Assembly (NCBI GenBank): GCA_035551455.1
Contig: DASZMZ010000142.1
Coordinates: 31,238 to 95,237 of the forward strand
Length of the DNA: 64,000 nt
Source of the DNA: Sulfopaludibacter sp035551455
GTDB lineage: Bacteria > Acidobacteriota > Terriglobia > Bryobacterales > Bryobacteraceae
Reading direction: 5' to 3'
This document shows positions 42,574 to 52,392 of the stretch, piece after piece. Under the pieces are notes generated by a model. It was given only the letters and a program-made list of their open reading frames with translations, was not told the DNA's origin and ran no database searches. A program made the translations under genes and the position numbers. The first letter of the stretch is position 1. Every line of letters starts with the position of its first letter.

Positions 42574-45252
42574 ATGAAACTGGCACTCACTTCGATTCTC
42601 TGCGTCCTCGGTCTCCAGGCGGCCGTCCAGTCGCCCGAGCAGTATTTCGGCTTCCGCATCGGCGCCGACAAGAAACTGGTGCGCTACGACAAAGCCGCCG
42701 AATATTTCCAGAAACTGGCCGCCGAAAGCGATCGCGTCCGCTACCACAATCTGGGACCCACCACACTCGGCGCCCCCTTCGTCATGCTCGAAATCAGCTC
42801 CGCCGATAATCTCAAGAATCTCGACCACTGGAAAGGACTCGAGCGCAAACTCTACTTCCAGGGCGGCGCGCCCACCGATGCCGAGCGCGACGAAATCTTC
42901 CGCACCGGAAAGTCCGTCGTCTTCATCACCAACAATATTCACTCCACCGAAATCGGCGCGTCGCAAATGGTGCTGGAAGCCGTCTACCGCCTCGCCACCG
43001 ACAATTCTCCCGAGGTCAAACGAATTCTCGATAACGTGGTGCTGCTGCTGGTGCCGTCGCTCAATCCCGACGGTCAGATGATGGTCACCGATTGGTACAA
43101 CAAGGTGGTCGATACGCCCAACGAGGCCAGCCCCATGCCCTGGCTGTATCACGCCTACACCGGCCACGATAACAACCGCGACATGTACCTCTTCTCGCAG
43201 AAAGAGAGCCGCATGGCCGCCCAGGTCCTCTGGCACGATTGGTTCCCCTCCATCTGGCTCGATGAACACCAGCAGGGCGCCAGCGGCCCGCGCATCTTCA
43301 CCATGCCTGCCACCGACCCCATCAATCCCAATGTCGACCCCGTAATCTACCGCCTCAACACCATCTACGGCCAGTCGCAGGCCGCTGCGCTCGAAGTCGA
43401 GGGCAAAACCGGCATCATCTTTAACGCCACCTACACCAACTTCTGGGAAGGCGCCATGGCATGGGCCGGATGGTGGCACAACCAGGTGGGCCTGCTCACC
43501 GAAGTGGCCAGCGCGCGCATCGCCACTCCCGTCATTCAGCAGAAGGCCGACCCGTCGCGCCCAGGCGCCGCCGCACCCGCACCGGCGCGGTCAGCCGCCA
43601 CCGGACCCGCCGCCGGAGCCAACGCCTTCGAAGGCGAGCGCCGCCGCCAGTTCGAACAGCCCGACGCCCCCCTCCCGCCGCCTACCGACATCACCCCGCG
43701 CACCGAATATCCGCGCCCCTGGCTGGGCGGCAAGTGGACCCTCCGCGATATTGTCGATTACGAATTGACCGCCACCTTCGCCCTGCTCGAAACCGCCGCC
43801 GACAATCGCGAGACTCTGCTCCGCCAGATCTACGCCGTCAATCGCAACACCATCGAGGCAGGGAAGAAGGGCGAAATCGGAGACGGCAAATCCTTCGCCG
43901 TCCTCATCCCCACCGGACAGCATGACCCCGATGAGGCGATCGACCTGGTCAATCGCATGATGATCGGCGGCGTGGAAGTCTATCGCGCCAAGGCCGAATT
44001 CCAGCAGGACGGCAAAACCTACGCCGCCGGCACCTACGTGATTCCGTTTACGCAGGTCTTCGCGCGCTACGCCAAAGACATGCTGGAGAAGCAGACTTAT
44101 CCCGAAGTCCGCCGCTCTCCCGGCGCTCCCGCCGAAGCGCCCTACGACGTCTCGGCCTGGTCGCTCGGCATGCAGTTCGGCGTGAAGACGGATATGGCGA
44201 AAACGCCGCTCTCCGCGTCGCTCCCCATAGAGCGCGTCGCCGCTACCCCCAAGTTCACCCTCACCGCGTCCAATAGCGGCGGCGCCTGGCGCTTCCCCTA
44301 TAACGGTGCGCAAAGCGCTCTCGTGGTGAACCGCCTCCTCAAGAACGGCGCCAAGGTCAGCCTCACCAAGCCCGATTCCAGCGGTGTCCCCATGGTCATC
44401 GCCACCGCCAAACCGGCCGCGTGGACCGACGCCGTCCAGGGCTTCGACGTCCAGCCTTTGCCCGCTGCCGCCGCCGCGAAAATCCCGCCTGTCGGCACCA
44501 CGCTGAACGCCCCGCGCATCGGCATCTACCAGTCGTGGGACCCGTCCATGGACGAGGGCTGGACCCGCTTCGTGCTCGACGATTACCAGTTCACCTACGT
44601 CAAGCTGCACAACGACGACATTCAGGCCGGCAAACTCCGCGACCACTTTGACGCCATCGTCCTGCCCGACCAGCGCTCCAACTCCATCATGCAGGGCCTG
44701 GACTATAAGACCATCGTTCCCGAATACAAAGGTGGTCTCGGCGATAAGGGCTTCGACGCCCTCAAGCAGTTCGTGGCCGACGGCGGCACCCTCATCGCCT
44801 TGGGCGAAGCCAGCAACCTGCTGGTCGATAAGCTCCCGCTCGGCGTCAAGGACCTCAAGCGCGCCACCACCCGCGACCAGCATTTCGCGCCCGGCACCAT
44901 CGTCAATTTACAGGTGGATACCGCGCACCCTATCGGCTGGGGCGTCGCGCCCGATACCTGGGGCTACTACATCAATTCGCCCTTCTTCCAACTGACCGAG
45001 AGCTTCTCTTCGCAAAAAGTCAGCGTGGTGGCCCGCTACCCCAATACCGGCGTCAACGCCTCCGGCTGGCTCCGCGGCGAAGATCTCATGTATGGCCGCG
45101 CCGCCGTCGTCTCCATCGAAATGGGCCAGGGCAAAGTGGTCCTCTTCGGCATCCGCCCCCAGCATCGAGCCCAAACCCACGCCACGCTCCCGCTCCTCTT
45201 CAACGCCCTCTACTGGTCCGCCGAAGGCGACCTGGCAGCCATCCGGCAATGA
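42574..45252 (+). CDS. M14 family zinc carboxypeptidase-like protein
   Basis: 892 residues from the ATG at 42574, the one that opens a signal peptide (MKLALTSILCVLGLQAAV); ATG 42553 is an in-frame alternative. The catalytic domain (about 60-330) carries HSTE with H123 and E126 as zinc ligands, NPDG, and GHDNNRDMYLF. The last 350 residues include a flavodoxin/GATase-like region (HFDAIVLPDQRS, GGTLIALGEAS). An internal Ala/Pro-rich linker lies around 330-365. It should be a periplasmic or surface peptidase. The gene is monocistronic. Confidence 0.87.
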   Translation: MKLALTSILCVLGLQAAVQSPEQYFGFRIGADKKLVRYDKAAEYFQKLAAESDRVRYHNLGPTTLGAPFVMLEISSADNLKNLDHWKGLERKLYFQGGAPTDAERDEIFRTGKSVVFITNNIHSTEIGASQMVLEAVYRLATDNSPEVKRILDNVVLLLVPSLNPDGQMMVTDWYNKVVDTPNEASPMPWLYHAYTGHDNNRDMYLFSQKESRMAAQVLWHDWFPSIWLDEHQQGASGPRIFTMPATDPINPNVDPVIYRLNTIYGQSQAAALEVEGKTGIIFNATYTNFWEGAMAWAGWWHNQVGLLTEVASARIATPVIQQKADPSRPGAAAPAPARSAATGPAAGANAFEGERRRQFEQPDAPLPPPTDITPRTEYPRPWLGGKWTLRDIVDYELTATFALLETAADNRETLLRQIYAVNRNTIEAGKKGEIGDGKSFAVLIPTGQHDPDEAIDLVNRMMIGGVEVYRAKAEFQQDGKTYAAGTYVIPFTQVFARYAKDMLEKQTYPEVRRSPGAPAEAPYDVSAWSLGMQFGVKTDMAKTPLSASLPIERVAATPKFTLTASNSGGAWRFPYNGAQSALVVNRLLKNGAKVSLTKPDSSGVPMVIATAKPAAWTDAVQGFDVQPLPAAAAAKIPPVGTTLNAPRIGIYQSWDPSMDEGWTRFVLDDYQFTYVKLHNDDIQAGKLRDHFDAIVLPDQRSNSIMQGLDYKTIVPEYKGGLGDKGFDALKQFVADGGTLIALGEASNLLVDKLPLGVKDLKRATTRDQHFAPGTIVNLQVDTAHPIGWGVAPDTWGYYINSPFFQLTESFSSQKVSVVARYPNTGVNASGWLRGEDLMYGRAAVVSIEMGQGKVVLFGIRPQHRAQTHATLPLLFNALYWSAEGDLAAIRQ

Positions 45253-45269
45253 CCCACCCAGAAGACCAC

Positions 45270-45815
45270 CTAGTGATCGCCCAAAACTTCGCTTAGGCTG
45301 CCAGAAACACACCTCTTGCCCATGGTCCAGCGCTCCGAATGCGGATCCATGATTAGCGAGAAAAATGGAAGGTGGCTGAACTGGGTTATTCTCGGCAGTT
45401 CAACAAGTTGGTCGAGTCTGCGCTCCGGAGGAAGCGGCTTATGGGTTTGATATTCCAACCACGACTCTGCGACCTTTATCGCCCGGCCGGCACGGACATC
45501 CCATTTCTGTTCCCTCGTGACTCTCTCGGGTATGACATCCAGTGTTCTCTTTAGACGCAGAACGGTACCATTGCTGCCGAGCGTATATTCGTCATTATTG
45601 GTTGTATCTTCAGTAAGCCGCTGAACTAGAACCGTCCTTAACTCGCTCCCGACTAGATCACCTACAACAACAAATTCCACATCCTGCTGCCCTGGGACCT
45701 TTGCCCACTCAGCCTCATTGGTATAAGCGCAAATCAGGTGTTTCTCTGCGTCTTCAAAAACGAAAACGTGTCGGGTGCCCGGCTGTGAAAACATCTCACA
45801 ACAAAACAAGATCAT
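45270..45815 (-). CDS. hypothetical protein, related to 55848-56408
   Basis: 181 residues. No clean signal peptide is present from the chosen ATG; the N terminus (MILFCCEMFSQPGTRHVF) may be shortened or degraded. The region from YTLGSNGTVLRLKRTLDVIP to LPFFSLI aligns by eye with the protein at 55848 (YVIGKNAQLSSLERTIDLTG ... FPFWPLV), with shared spacing of LxRTID, W, K and the closing FPF/PFF-x2-L. No function is known. It lies after the M14 gene, convergent with an 17-base gap. Confidence 0.55.
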   Translation of the reverse strand: MILFCCEMFSQPGTRHVFVFEDAEKHLICAYTNEAEWAKVPGQQDVEFVVVGDLVGSELRTVLVQRLTEDTTNNDEYTLGSNGTVLRLKRTLDVIPERVTREQKWDVRAGRAIKVAESWLEYQTHKPLPPERRLDQLVELPRITQFSHLPFFSLIMDPHSERWTMGKRCVSGSLSEVLGDH

Positions 45816-45929
45816 CCACAGCGCGCCTTAAAGACCTCGCCGAATATGCCTAATGGCCATTAGGACGCCCTGCAGATCATTCATCGGTGCCATTCCGACC
45901 CTGGTATCTCGACCAAACTCGGGATTGTA

Positions 45930-47339
45930 TCAGGATAATCGAGGCGCGGGGCTGGGCTCGCGGCCGGCTCGATGCATAATCAGGCTCGTAGCTCGACCAT
46001 CGCGGCCAATTTCAAAACTGATCCGTCCACCAGTCACCTTGACGAAGAAGATATCCCCGTCCTCCGCAAATATTTCGAACACCGGCCCGGCGATAGGCTT
46101 CCCACCTGCCTCCGTGACCTGGACGAATAGGCGCCCGCCATCGCGCATGATGTCGAGAACGCGGTCGGGCAACTGATACCGCCCCGTGTAGCGATCGAGG
46201 AGCGCGAGATCATCAAAAATGCCGGTGTGGTGTTCTGGAGCATCGAGATCGGCAAGCTGGCCCTTCGGATTCAGGAGATGCATCCCGATGTCAGAGACAC
46301 CGCAAAGAGTACAAGCGTTTGAGAACACAACAACTCCGGCGCGCGTTTTCGGATTGTACCCGGCGAATGATCGGAAACCGCCAGTGCCTCCGTCATGCCA
46401 CACAACCTCTCCGAGAACAAACCACCCCAGACCAATCTCGAAACTTGCCTTGCCGACGGGACGCCGGACGTGGAGCATGGCTTTCATGGAAGGGGTGAGA
46501 GGCGATTCGCTGTAGCCGAGGAATGCTTCCAGGAACGTCAGCATGTCGTTTGTCGACGAGCGCAGTCCACCTGCGCCGGCAAGCGTGGGTAGGTCCCAGT
46601 TGGCCACCGGCGCGAGCATCGCGTTATGGCCTGTCGCCATGCGCTGCTTCATCGAGGGAGTAAGCGTGATGCTGGTGTCCGGCATGCCGAGGGGGCGCGT
46701 GATGCGCCTGTGGAGGAGGTTCTCATAATCCGTTCCCACACGACGCGCGAGGATGTGACCAAGAAGCCCCGCGCCCAGGTTGGAGTATTCGACTTCCGAA
46801 CCGGGGTCGCGCAGAGAGGCGTAGCCGGTAAGAAATTCGTACAATTCGTCCACGCTGTAGTCGGCGTACGGATTCGCTGGGTCCTTGCGATTCATGTTGC
46901 TGGGGATGTTCGGGAGTCCGGAACTGTGCGTGGCAAGATCGAGCAGTCTGATAGGTTTGCCATTTCGCTCCGGCATCCTGACATGTTCGGGAAGATACTG
47001 GGCCGCTGGATCGTCGAGGGTGACTTCTTTGCGGTTCACCATGTCCGCCAATAGCAGAGAAGTGAAGACCTTGGAGATGGATCCAATTTCGAAGATCGTA
47101 TCTCCATCGAGCTTGCGTGGATCGCCTTTGGCGAGCTTGCCATAGGCGACGACGCGGCGGCCGGCAGGTTCGATCACACCAACGACAATGCCGGCCGCTT
47201 GCTTCTGTTGATCAATACGTTTGACGAGAATCTCGCGAATTTCGTCAGTTCCAGGAACTGGTAGCTGCTGAAAGATATTCGGATTCATGAGTTTGAATAG
47301 ACTCCGCGGCGTGCCCAATAAAGGACCAAGGTCCTTCAA
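45930..47339 (-). CDS. class C beta-lactamase-like serine hydrolase
   Basis: 469 residues from a TTG at 47339; the ATG at 47288 (MNPNIFQQLPVPG) is perhaps the better start, giving 452. The penicillin-binding fold is shown by S-I-S-K in IGSISKVFTSLL, the YSN motif in VEYSNLGAGLLG, and HDGGTGG toward the C terminus in place of KTG. Such enzymes act as D-aminopeptidases, esterases or lactamases; activity on beta-lactams is not implied. No signal peptide is visible at either start. A separate small ORF with a strong ribosome-binding site lies just upstream. Confidence 0.82.
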   Translation of the reverse strand: MKDLGPLLGTPRSLFKLMNPNIFQQLPVPGTDEIREILVKRIDQQKQAAGIVVGVIEPAGRRVVAYGKLAKGDPRKLDGDTIFEIGSISKVFTSLLLADMVNRKEVTLDDPAAQYLPEHVRMPERNGKPIRLLDLATHSSGLPNIPSNMNRKDPANPYADYSVDELYEFLTGYASLRDPGSEVEYSNLGAGLLGHILARRVGTDYENLLHRRITRPLGMPDTSITLTPSMKQRMATGHNAMLAPVANWDLPTLAGAGGLRSSTNDMLTFLEAFLGYSESPLTPSMKAMLHVRRPVGKASFEIGLGWFVLGEVVWHDGGTGGFRSFAGYNPKTRAGVVVFSNACTLCGVSDIGMHLLNPKGQLADLDAPEHHTGIFDDLALLDRYTGRYQLPDRVLDIMRDGGRLFVQVTEAGGKPIAGPVFEIFAEDGDIFFVKVTGGRISFEIGRDGRATSLIMHRAGREPSPAPRLS

Positions 47340-47387
47340 GAAGACACACGTCGGCTGTGGCGCCGAACTTGGTTGAAAGGGATAAGT

Positions 47388-47468
47388 CTAGCGAGGACGG
47401 GCGGAAAGCAGGCAATCCTGAAGCGCACCGATCATCGCTTTATTAAGCGGACTGAATTCGTGACGCAT
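47388..47468 (-). CDS. 26-codon small ORF with perfect Shine-Dalgarno
   Basis: The ATG at 47468 is preceded by AAAGGAGGT nine bases upstream, the best ribosome-binding site in this region. It encodes a 26-residue peptide beginning MRHEFSPLNKAMIGALQD and ending with RPR before TAG. It ends about 50 bases before the serine-hydrolase start, so it could be a leader peptide or the stub of a lost gene. No family is recognised. Confidence 0.4.
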   Translation of the reverse strand: MRHEFSPLNKAMIGALQDCLLSARPR

Positions 47469-47771
47469 AACGGACGTACCTCCTTTCCTCAGTTGAGGGC
47501 TCTTGGAGAATATCATGAGACGGCGGGACGCTGCAAAGTTTTTCAAGAAACCTCGCCAGTTTTGCGGGAAGGTTTAGCTACCTCTCGTTTCCGAACTGCA
47601 CCATGGAACTGATCACGATTTCATGAACAAGCTGGTCCAAACCAAGAGAGTGGTGAAATCAATTGCCCGTCCGACTTCGTGCTTCGCATTCGTCGGGTCA
47701 CCTTGAGTATGAATACCGATTCCAACTTCGCCCGCGTTTGCGGGAGCAATAATTGCGCCGTCGGTATTACC
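47469..47771. other. intergenic region without recognised feature
   Basis: About 300 bases between the WD40-like gene stop and the small ORF. It is AT-richer than the flanks around 47500-47660. No repeat, hairpin with U-run or coding signal was found, although it probably contains the promoter for the small ORF and serine hydrolase. Confidence 0.4.
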
Positions 47772-48914
47772 TCAGTTCACCGTTCTGATCTCGTACAAGC
47801 GCAGGGTGTCCGCGCCTCCCTCTGCGAGGTATCGCCCACTCGGCGATATTGCAATAGCCCAGGGAAGATGCGATTTCGCGCCGCCCTCGAACGAGGCGAG
47901 GTGTTGAAAGCTCGGAGGGATAGATACGAGCGGCTGGCCGGTTCGATAATCGTACAGGACCAACCGCTTAACCTCCCAACTCTGCGTTTCAGTAAAGCCG
48001 CCATACGAGTACTTTGCGTCTCCCCCCAGGGCCAAGGTTCCCCGCGACGCCGTGGCAAAGGGCCACCCACCCCTCAGCTTCGGTTCAGGTAATGCCGTGG
48101 AGGTTCCAATCATCCGGCACATAGGCGGTGCACTGTGGGAAAAACGGTCGGCATCGCATATCGCGCGTCCGCTATCCACAAACCGTAACTCGGAATGTGG
48201 GTGTGACCAACGGTCCTTAATCTTGAGGTCGCGGACGTCGAGTGCTAGGACTGTGCCATCCTCGAGGCCCAGAGCGATCAGGCCGCGAGCCTCGGATACG
48301 TCCAGCGCCTGCGCCTTTCCAGGGACTAATAGCCGCCGGCTTTCATGGCAATCGCGGTCGTAAAGGACTAAGTAGGATGACACGAGCGCTGATGTACCGG
48401 CTCCGGTCTCGCGGGCGTCTACGACCGCGAACTCAGCACCGATGAAGCCAGCAAAGTCGAAATGAATGCCCGGTACTTGACAGCCTTTGCCATCTGCGAC
48501 ATGAAGCAGTGTTATTCCCCCATGGTATTTGCGGGGAGCGACCCCGACGAACCGACCGTCGGCCGACCACATGATTCGCGTGCTCGGCCCACCCTCATAG
48601 TCGAACTGTCTAAACTCTTCGGTAGGGTGTTCCCTCTCGGCGATCAAAAGGTGGCTCCGCGTCTGACCATCGGAGGTGTGCTCTCCCATCGCCACGGCGA
48701 CTTGACGCTCGTCATTGGAGAATTGGACGGCACTGACGTAATGAAGTTGCTCTGAGAACTGCGACTGCTGTTCCTTCACTAGATCTCGTAAACGGATCTC
48801 CCAGACCTTTTCCAGGTGGTACAGAATACGCGAAGGTCGGGCACTCGGACTCAGCGCCGCGGCCGCTAGGAACGGCACCAAAGCTGATATTATCCGGTTA
48901 ATGGCACGCGGCAT
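47772..48914 (-). CDS. WD40-like propeller protein, exported
   Basis: 380 residues. The N terminus (INRIISALVPFLAAAALS) looks like an export signal. Repeats such as VSAVQFSNDERQVAVAM, TRIMWSADGRFVGVA and PWAIAISPSGRYLAEGG are propeller blades closer to WD40/quinoprotein type than PD40. No catalytic residues are evident. Codon choice looks less GC-extreme than in neighbours, as with the other genes from 45.3 to 49 kb. Confidence 0.65.
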   Translation of the reverse strand: MPRAINRIISALVPFLAAAALSPSARPSRILYHLEKVWEIRLRDLVKEQQSQFSEQLHYVSAVQFSNDERQVAVAMGEHTSDGQTRSHLLIAEREHPTEEFRQFDYEGGPSTRIMWSADGRFVGVAPRKYHGGITLLHVADGKGCQVPGIHFDFAGFIGAEFAVVDARETGAGTSALVSSYLVLYDRDCHESRRLLVPGKAQALDVSEARGLIALGLEDGTVLALDVRDLKIKDRWSHPHSELRFVDSGRAICDADRFSHSAPPMCRMIGTSTALPEPKLRGGWPFATASRGTLALGGDAKYSYGGFTETQSWEVKRLVLYDYRTGQPLVSIPPSFQHLASFEGGAKSHLPWAIAISPSGRYLAEGGADTLRLYEIRTVN

Positions 48915-49154
48915 CTAAGCACACCCCAGGGATATTGCCGCGATTCCGGGCATTGCGCTCCATCCGTAGATGGCGGCGGTCCGCGGCACTGCGGTTTGGC
49001 AATCGGAATCGCACTTACTTACCGATAATGAATATTAACCCACATGCTGGTAAACGCCGGGCGACCAGAGAGGACCTAGGGCTGGAACACGCGAAAGTCC
49101 GACAGGACGGCCATACGGCCAAGTCGTTTACCGAATTGCTCTGGTCACCAACCG

Positions 49155-50228
49155 TCAAGCTGGAATGGTGGACCCAGTTCCGCAAGCAGAGGTCGCCGCT
49201 CGATGCCGGCGCTCGCGGATTCTTCGCAACAGCCACAACAGTGCCGCACCGGCCGCGATCATCCCGGCCTCGCCCGGCTCTGGCGTGACTTTCACATCGA
49301 AGACGTGCAGGCCCGTGGCCGCGTCATTCAAATACAGATAGCTGCCGCTGCCGTCGAGGGTCAACAAGGTGTCGCCGCCGTTTACCTCGGCGTTCACAAT
49401 CGATGAAGACAGCACATCTAATTCAGTGCCGCTCCCGCTGTAGATGTATCCCTGGCCATTGCCCGTTGCCAGATAGAAGCGTCCGTCCGAACCTACCGTG
49501 AGCGCCGACGTGGAGGCGTCGAAGGGCAGTGCAAACCCGGACAACAGAGCGCCGTTATGCGGGTCGATCCCGATGACGCACCACTGGCCGGCCGTACAGG
49601 ATCCTTCGGCCCCGACGGCTTGGCCGAGGGTGTAGAGCACGCCGCCAGGGCCCGCTTCCAGAACACTGGCGCCGGTCACGTACGTGTTGGTCGCCACGAT
49701 TTCGGTTGACGTGCCGTTGTTCGCGTTGATTGCATAGAGAGCGTAGCTATCAAAAATGCTGCTGTGTGTCTCACCGTAGAGAACTCCATTGCTGAAGGCT
49801 AGGGTGACCAATGGCACTCCAACCAGAAGCTGGTTTCCCACGATAGCCTGGTCCCCCATATCGTACTGATACAGAAGGTTTCGTAGGCCGTCGGCGGCGA
49901 ACACAACCCCCCCATCAAGTCCAACGTTTCCGAGTGAAGCCACCGTCGTGGCTGAACCAAGCTTCATCTCGGCAGGAATCGGGCCGAAGAGCTGAAGATC
50001 CAGACTCTGCGACTCTGCGTAGTCCGGGGTATAGAGTATTTCACCCGTGGTAATAATCAGTATCTGGTTGCCCAGAGTGGGGATATAGCCGGGAATCAGC
50101 CCGATGACAGTGGCGGCTGGATACCCACCAGCAGTTAGCATAGAATCGGCGATCGAGGTGATCACACTGGCCCGGCCAGGTTGGAAGCTTCCCCCGACCA
50201 GCAGAAGAAGCGGCAGCATCATTCGCAT
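49155..50228 (-). CDS. PEP-CTERM sorting-domain protein
   Basis: 357 residues. A signal peptide (MRMMLPLLLLVGGSFQPGRA) precedes a beta-propeller-like body with repeats such as GSDGRFYLATGNGQGYIYSGSG. The C-terminal sorting signal is intact: TPEPGE, a hydrophobic helix (MIAAGAALLWLL) and RRIRERR. About 14 further residues follow the basic cluster, longer than usual. Such proteins are sorted by an exosortase to the cell surface; no exosortase is in the window. Confidence 0.82.
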   Translation of the reverse strand: MRMMLPLLLLVGGSFQPGRASVITSIADSMLTAGGYPAATVIGLIPGYIPTLGNQILIITTGEILYTPDYAESQSLDLQLFGPIPAEMKLGSATTVASLGNVGLDGGVVFAADGLRNLLYQYDMGDQAIVGNQLLVGVPLVTLAFSNGVLYGETHSSIFDSYALYAINANNGTSTEIVATNTYVTGASVLEAGPGGVLYTLGQAVGAEGSCTAGQWCVIGIDPHNGALLSGFALPFDASTSALTVGSDGRFYLATGNGQGYIYSGSGTELDVLSSSIVNAEVNGGDTLLTLDGSGSYLYLNDAATGLHVFDVKVTPEPGEAGMIAAGAALLWLLRRIRERRHRAATSACGTGSTIPA

Positions 50229-50294
50229 TGGTGCCCGTAGTCTAGCACGTGCCTCCTAAACGGCCTGCGATGCAGCGAGCCTTCCCGAATACGC

Positions 50295-52241
50295 TCAACC
50301 TAAAAGCGTTCGGACTGTCGCCAGGAGATCTTCCGGACGGACTGGCTTAGGCAGGGTAGCATCGGCTCCGAGCTTGGAAGCGCATCTAAGCATGCTGTCG
50401 CGCTGGAGGTCCTTGAAGGCACCGGACACTGCCAGGATTTTGACGTCCGGTCTCCCCTTGCGTAAAGTGCAAATCGTCTCGATCCCCTCGCCCTCCGGCA
50501 TAACAAGGTCGATGATGATGAGTCGGAAATCCGGCTGGTCGGTCATCGAGGCAAGCACCTGGCGTCCGTCGGCGGCCGAAGCGACCGGGTATCCCTCCGC
50601 CTCAAGCACCTTGCAGAAAAGACGGCGAACCCCCTCGTCATCATCTGCCACCAGAATGCGGGGAAGCGCGGCGGCGCCACCCAGGACCGCGCGGACCTTT
50701 TGCGCGAGCCGTTCCGGAGTAAATGGCTTCGCAACGCAAGGTCCCCTGTTGAAAACGCCGCGGTCAGCAATCGCATCGCCCGGATAGCCCGACATATAGA
50801 GCACGTGCATCTCCGGACGGACGGGAGCGAGCCGGCGCACCAGGTCGTACCCGTTCATGCGCGGCATCACGACGTCCGTCAAAATCAGGTGGATGGGGCC
50901 CGGATGTTGTTCGGCGATGAGAATGGCATCGCCCGCACTGGAGGCGTCCAGAACGCGATACCCATACCTCCGCAGAACACCCGAGGCGAACCGCCTGACC
51001 TCTTCCTGATCCTCCACCAGGAGCACTGTCTCGCTGCCCCCGAGCACAGCTGATGGGCCCCCGGCAGGCTCAGCGCAAACGGTCTCTTCCGTGCGTGGGA
51101 AGCCAATTCGGAACGATGTGCCGGATCCGGGTTCACTCTGCAGCGAAAGCCATCCCCGCAACTGTCGGACCACGCCATAGACGGTGGCGAGACCTAGCCC
51201 GGTTCCTTGGCCCGCGGGTTTCGTTGTGAAAAACGGGTCGAACGCCTGCGCCCGCACATCGTCGCTCATCCCGGTGCCCGTGTCGGAAACTGTCAGGACC
51301 ACGTAAGGGCCACCCCCGGCCTCGGGAAACATCGTATCGGCGCCGGCGTCGAGCGAATCCGCGGCAGAGATATCGATGGCCAGTCGACCGCCTGAGGCCA
51401 TCGCGTCGCGAGAGTTAACCGCCAGATTCATCAGGACCTGCTGGATCTGGCTGGGGTCCGCCATCACCGCCCCGAGCCCCGGGGCAGAGGATATCGAAAG
51501 TTCGACGTCCTCGCCCACCAACCGCTGGAGCAGGTTCGCTTGATCGGTGACGACCCGGTTGAGGTCGATCGCGCGCACTTCCGCCGGCTGGTTGCGGCTG
51601 AATGTGAGCAACTGGCGAGTCAGGCTGGTAGCTCGCTCTCCAGCATTTCGTATCTCGTGCAGCGAAACAGCTAAGGGGTCGCGTTCGGCCACGTCGGCGA
51701 GTAGCAAATCGGCAAAGCCGTTGATCACCGTCAGCAGATTGTTGAAGTCGTGAGCTACGCCCCCGGCAAGCCGTCCCACGCTCTCCAGTTTTTGCGCCTG
51801 CCGGTATTGCTGCTCCAACTGGAGCGTATCGGTGATATCCTCTCCGATACTTGCACAACCTGTAATCCGCCCGCCGGGTTCGCGAAGAACCGTGTTATTC
51901 CAGCGGATCATCCGCCGCTGCCCGGAACGCGTCGTGATAGCGTTCTGGTGGTGGGTGGGAAATTTCTCATTCCGGATACCGGCCGAGAAGAGATCGAGCA
52001 TTGTCCCACGATCTTCGGCAGGAACGAAAAGCTCGAACCAGTTACCTCCCCGAACATGTGCTTCGTCCCAGCCAGTGAGTTGAAGAAGGTAGGTATTGCA
52101 GAACGTGATGCGTCCCTCAACGTCGAGCATCATCGCGATCAGGTGAACGTTCTCGAGTAGTTCGCGAAAGCGGCTCTCCCAATTTAGTGGGGACTCTTGC
52201 GGATATGCGGTCTCATTCTTTGCTTCGAGCATTGTCGTCAT
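50295..52241 (-). CDS. hybrid sensor histidine kinase with two receiver domains
   Basis: About 648 residues from the ATG at 52241 (a TTG at 52259 is also possible). Order: PAS domain (about 25-140, FRELLENVHLIAMMLD), HisKA with the phospho-accepting histidine in GGVAHDFNNLL, HATPase_c (NLAVNSRDAM, GTGMSDDVR, GQGTGLGLATV), then two receivers (HLILTDVVMPRMNG and RLIIIDLVMPEGEG). There are no transmembrane helices, so it is a cytoplasmic sensor. No DNA-binding regulator is adjacent; output is presumably by phosphorelay to a distant partner. Confidence 0.93.
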   Translation of the reverse strand: MTTMLEAKNETAYPQESPLNWESRFRELLENVHLIAMMLDVEGRITFCNTYLLQLTGWDEAHVRGGNWFELFVPAEDRGTMLDLFSAGIRNEKFPTHHQNAITTRSGQRRMIRWNNTVLREPGGRITGCASIGEDITDTLQLEQQYRQAQKLESVGRLAGGVAHDFNNLLTVINGFADLLLADVAERDPLAVSLHEIRNAGERATSLTRQLLTFSRNQPAEVRAIDLNRVVTDQANLLQRLVGEDVELSISSAPGLGAVMADPSQIQQVLMNLAVNSRDAMASGGRLAIDISAADSLDAGADTMFPEAGGGPYVVLTVSDTGTGMSDDVRAQAFDPFFTTKPAGQGTGLGLATVYGVVRQLRGWLSLQSEPGSGTSFRIGFPRTEETVCAEPAGGPSAVLGGSETVLLVEDQEEVRRFASGVLRRYGYRVLDASSAGDAILIAEQHPGPIHLILTDVVMPRMNGYDLVRRLAPVRPEMHVLYMSGYPGDAIADRGVFNRGPCVAKPFTPERLAQKVRAVLGGAAALPRILVADDDEGVRRLFCKVLEAEGYPVASAADGRQVLASMTDQPDFRLIIIDLVMPEGEGIETICTLRKGRPDVKILAVSGAFKDLQRDSMLRCASKLGADATLPKPVRPEDLLATVRTLLG

Positions 52242-52392
52242 CCAAAGGCTCAGCGCCAAGACGGGTTAGGTTTGACTACGACAGCGTTAGTGGGGCCAGA
52301 CCCGATTCTAGCAGCCATGCAATAAAAGTTGGTTAACGCAAGAACCCCGAATTCCGTCTTTATCGCTGTAGAATTCCTCTGGGAGGGGACAA

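Noticed and set aside
42430..43479. Extended sigma-factor frame reaching into the M14 gene
   Set aside because: Residues before the ATG at 42429 are antisense of the M14 peptidase; ECF sigma factors begin at the chosen start.
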